In this document: piece by piece, positions 40,634 to 40,790 of the stretch
Layout: every line of letters begins with the position of its first letter
Position numbering within the stretch: position 1 is the stretch's first letter
From: Streptomyces regalis
Lineage (GTDB): Bacteria > Actinomycetota > Actinomycetes > Streptomycetales > Streptomycetaceae
Length of the DNA stretch: 40,790 nt
Assembly (NCBI RefSeq): GCF_001509475.1
Contig: NZ_LLZG01000405.1
Span: 1 to 40,790, forward strand
Direction: 5' to 3'
The notes under the pieces: generated by a model
What the model saw: the letters and a program-made list of their open reading frames with translations, nothing else
The model's database searches: none
What the model was told of the DNA's origin: nothing
Made by a program: the position numbers and the translations under genes

Positions 40634-40790
40634 TCAGCGCGGGCCGAGGCTCCAGCGCGGGCCCTGCGGGCTGTCCTCGATGACCAGCCCCGACTGGTTG
40701 AGCTGGTCGCGGATGGCGTCCGCGGTGGCCCAGTCCTTGCGGGAGCGGGCCGCCTCGCGCTGGTCGAGGACCATGCGGACCAGGGTGTCG
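40634..40790 (-). CDS. cysS: Cysteinyl-tRNA synthetase, C-terminal end (continues beyond window)
   Basis: Only the last 51 residues are in the window: [32 protein letters not shown] then [19 protein letters not shown] and TGA. The R-x-x-K-D-W-A-x-A-D-x-I-R-D-x-L motif is the C-terminal anticodon-domain signature of CysRS. The 5' part lies past the window end. It is upstream of and co-directional with rlmB, 109 bases apart. Confidence 0.95.
   Translation of the reverse strand, partial: DTLVRMVLDQREAARSRKDWATADAIRDQLNQSGLVIEDSPQGPRWSLGPR

Overview
The window reads as Streptomyces chromosome. GC is very high, third positions are nearly all G/C, GTG starts are common, and the genes are streptomycete ones: nagK-nagA with DasR-type operators, a GAF-PAS-GGDEF cyclase matching CdgB, TerD, MsiK, and rlmB followed by cysS. 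From memory, the left edge matches the S. coelicolor order around SCO4286-SCO4277 and the right edge matches SCO4240-SCO4235. This is recalled gene order, not a search result.

Left part (1-22639): a sugar-binding lipoprotein faces the nagK-nagA N-acetylglucosamine operon across two dre-like sites. Then come a PfkB kinase, a membrane-anchored lectin-like protein, cdgB, a flavin reductase, two GNAT acetyltransferases, a SnoaL-tailed ECF sigma factor, a secreted beta-helix protein broken by a stop codon, arfB, terD, an M1-peptidase lipoprotein, a tRNA-like gene, a pentapeptide-repeat protein, two FAD oxidoreductases, an MDR reductase, an MFS exporter frameshifted by a short repeat, and a small-molecule phosphotransferase.

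Middle accessory part (about 22640-34728): it begins with repeat and pseudogene debris (a duplicated gene tail, a dispersed GC-rich repeat and a dead GNAT gene). A DUF4037 gene with a TTA codon follows. Next is a four-gene operon (WS/DGAT-like acyltransferase, acyl carrier protein, ketosynthase, second WS/DGAT-like acyltransferase). After that are nine small secreted proteins that sort into several new-looking families with conserved cysteines, shared leaders and, for two genes, a shared promoter palindrome. The region ends at tRNA-Thr, whose 3' end faces it. The lipid-type operon and the secreted-protein array are the best candidates for an undescribed system.

Right part (34729-40790): tRNA-Thr, msiK (the shared ATPase of sugar importers, which functionally links back to the sugar-binding protein and nag genes), a small membrane-anchored protein, an NDP-sugar pyrophosphorylase-like protein, a DoxX-family membrane protein, rlmB and the 3' end of cysS.

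A theme across the window is short hairpin repeats intruding into genes: in frame at the nagA N-terminus and inside the DUF4037 gene, frame-breaking in the MFS gene, and a MITE-like element that supplies the stop codon of arfB.
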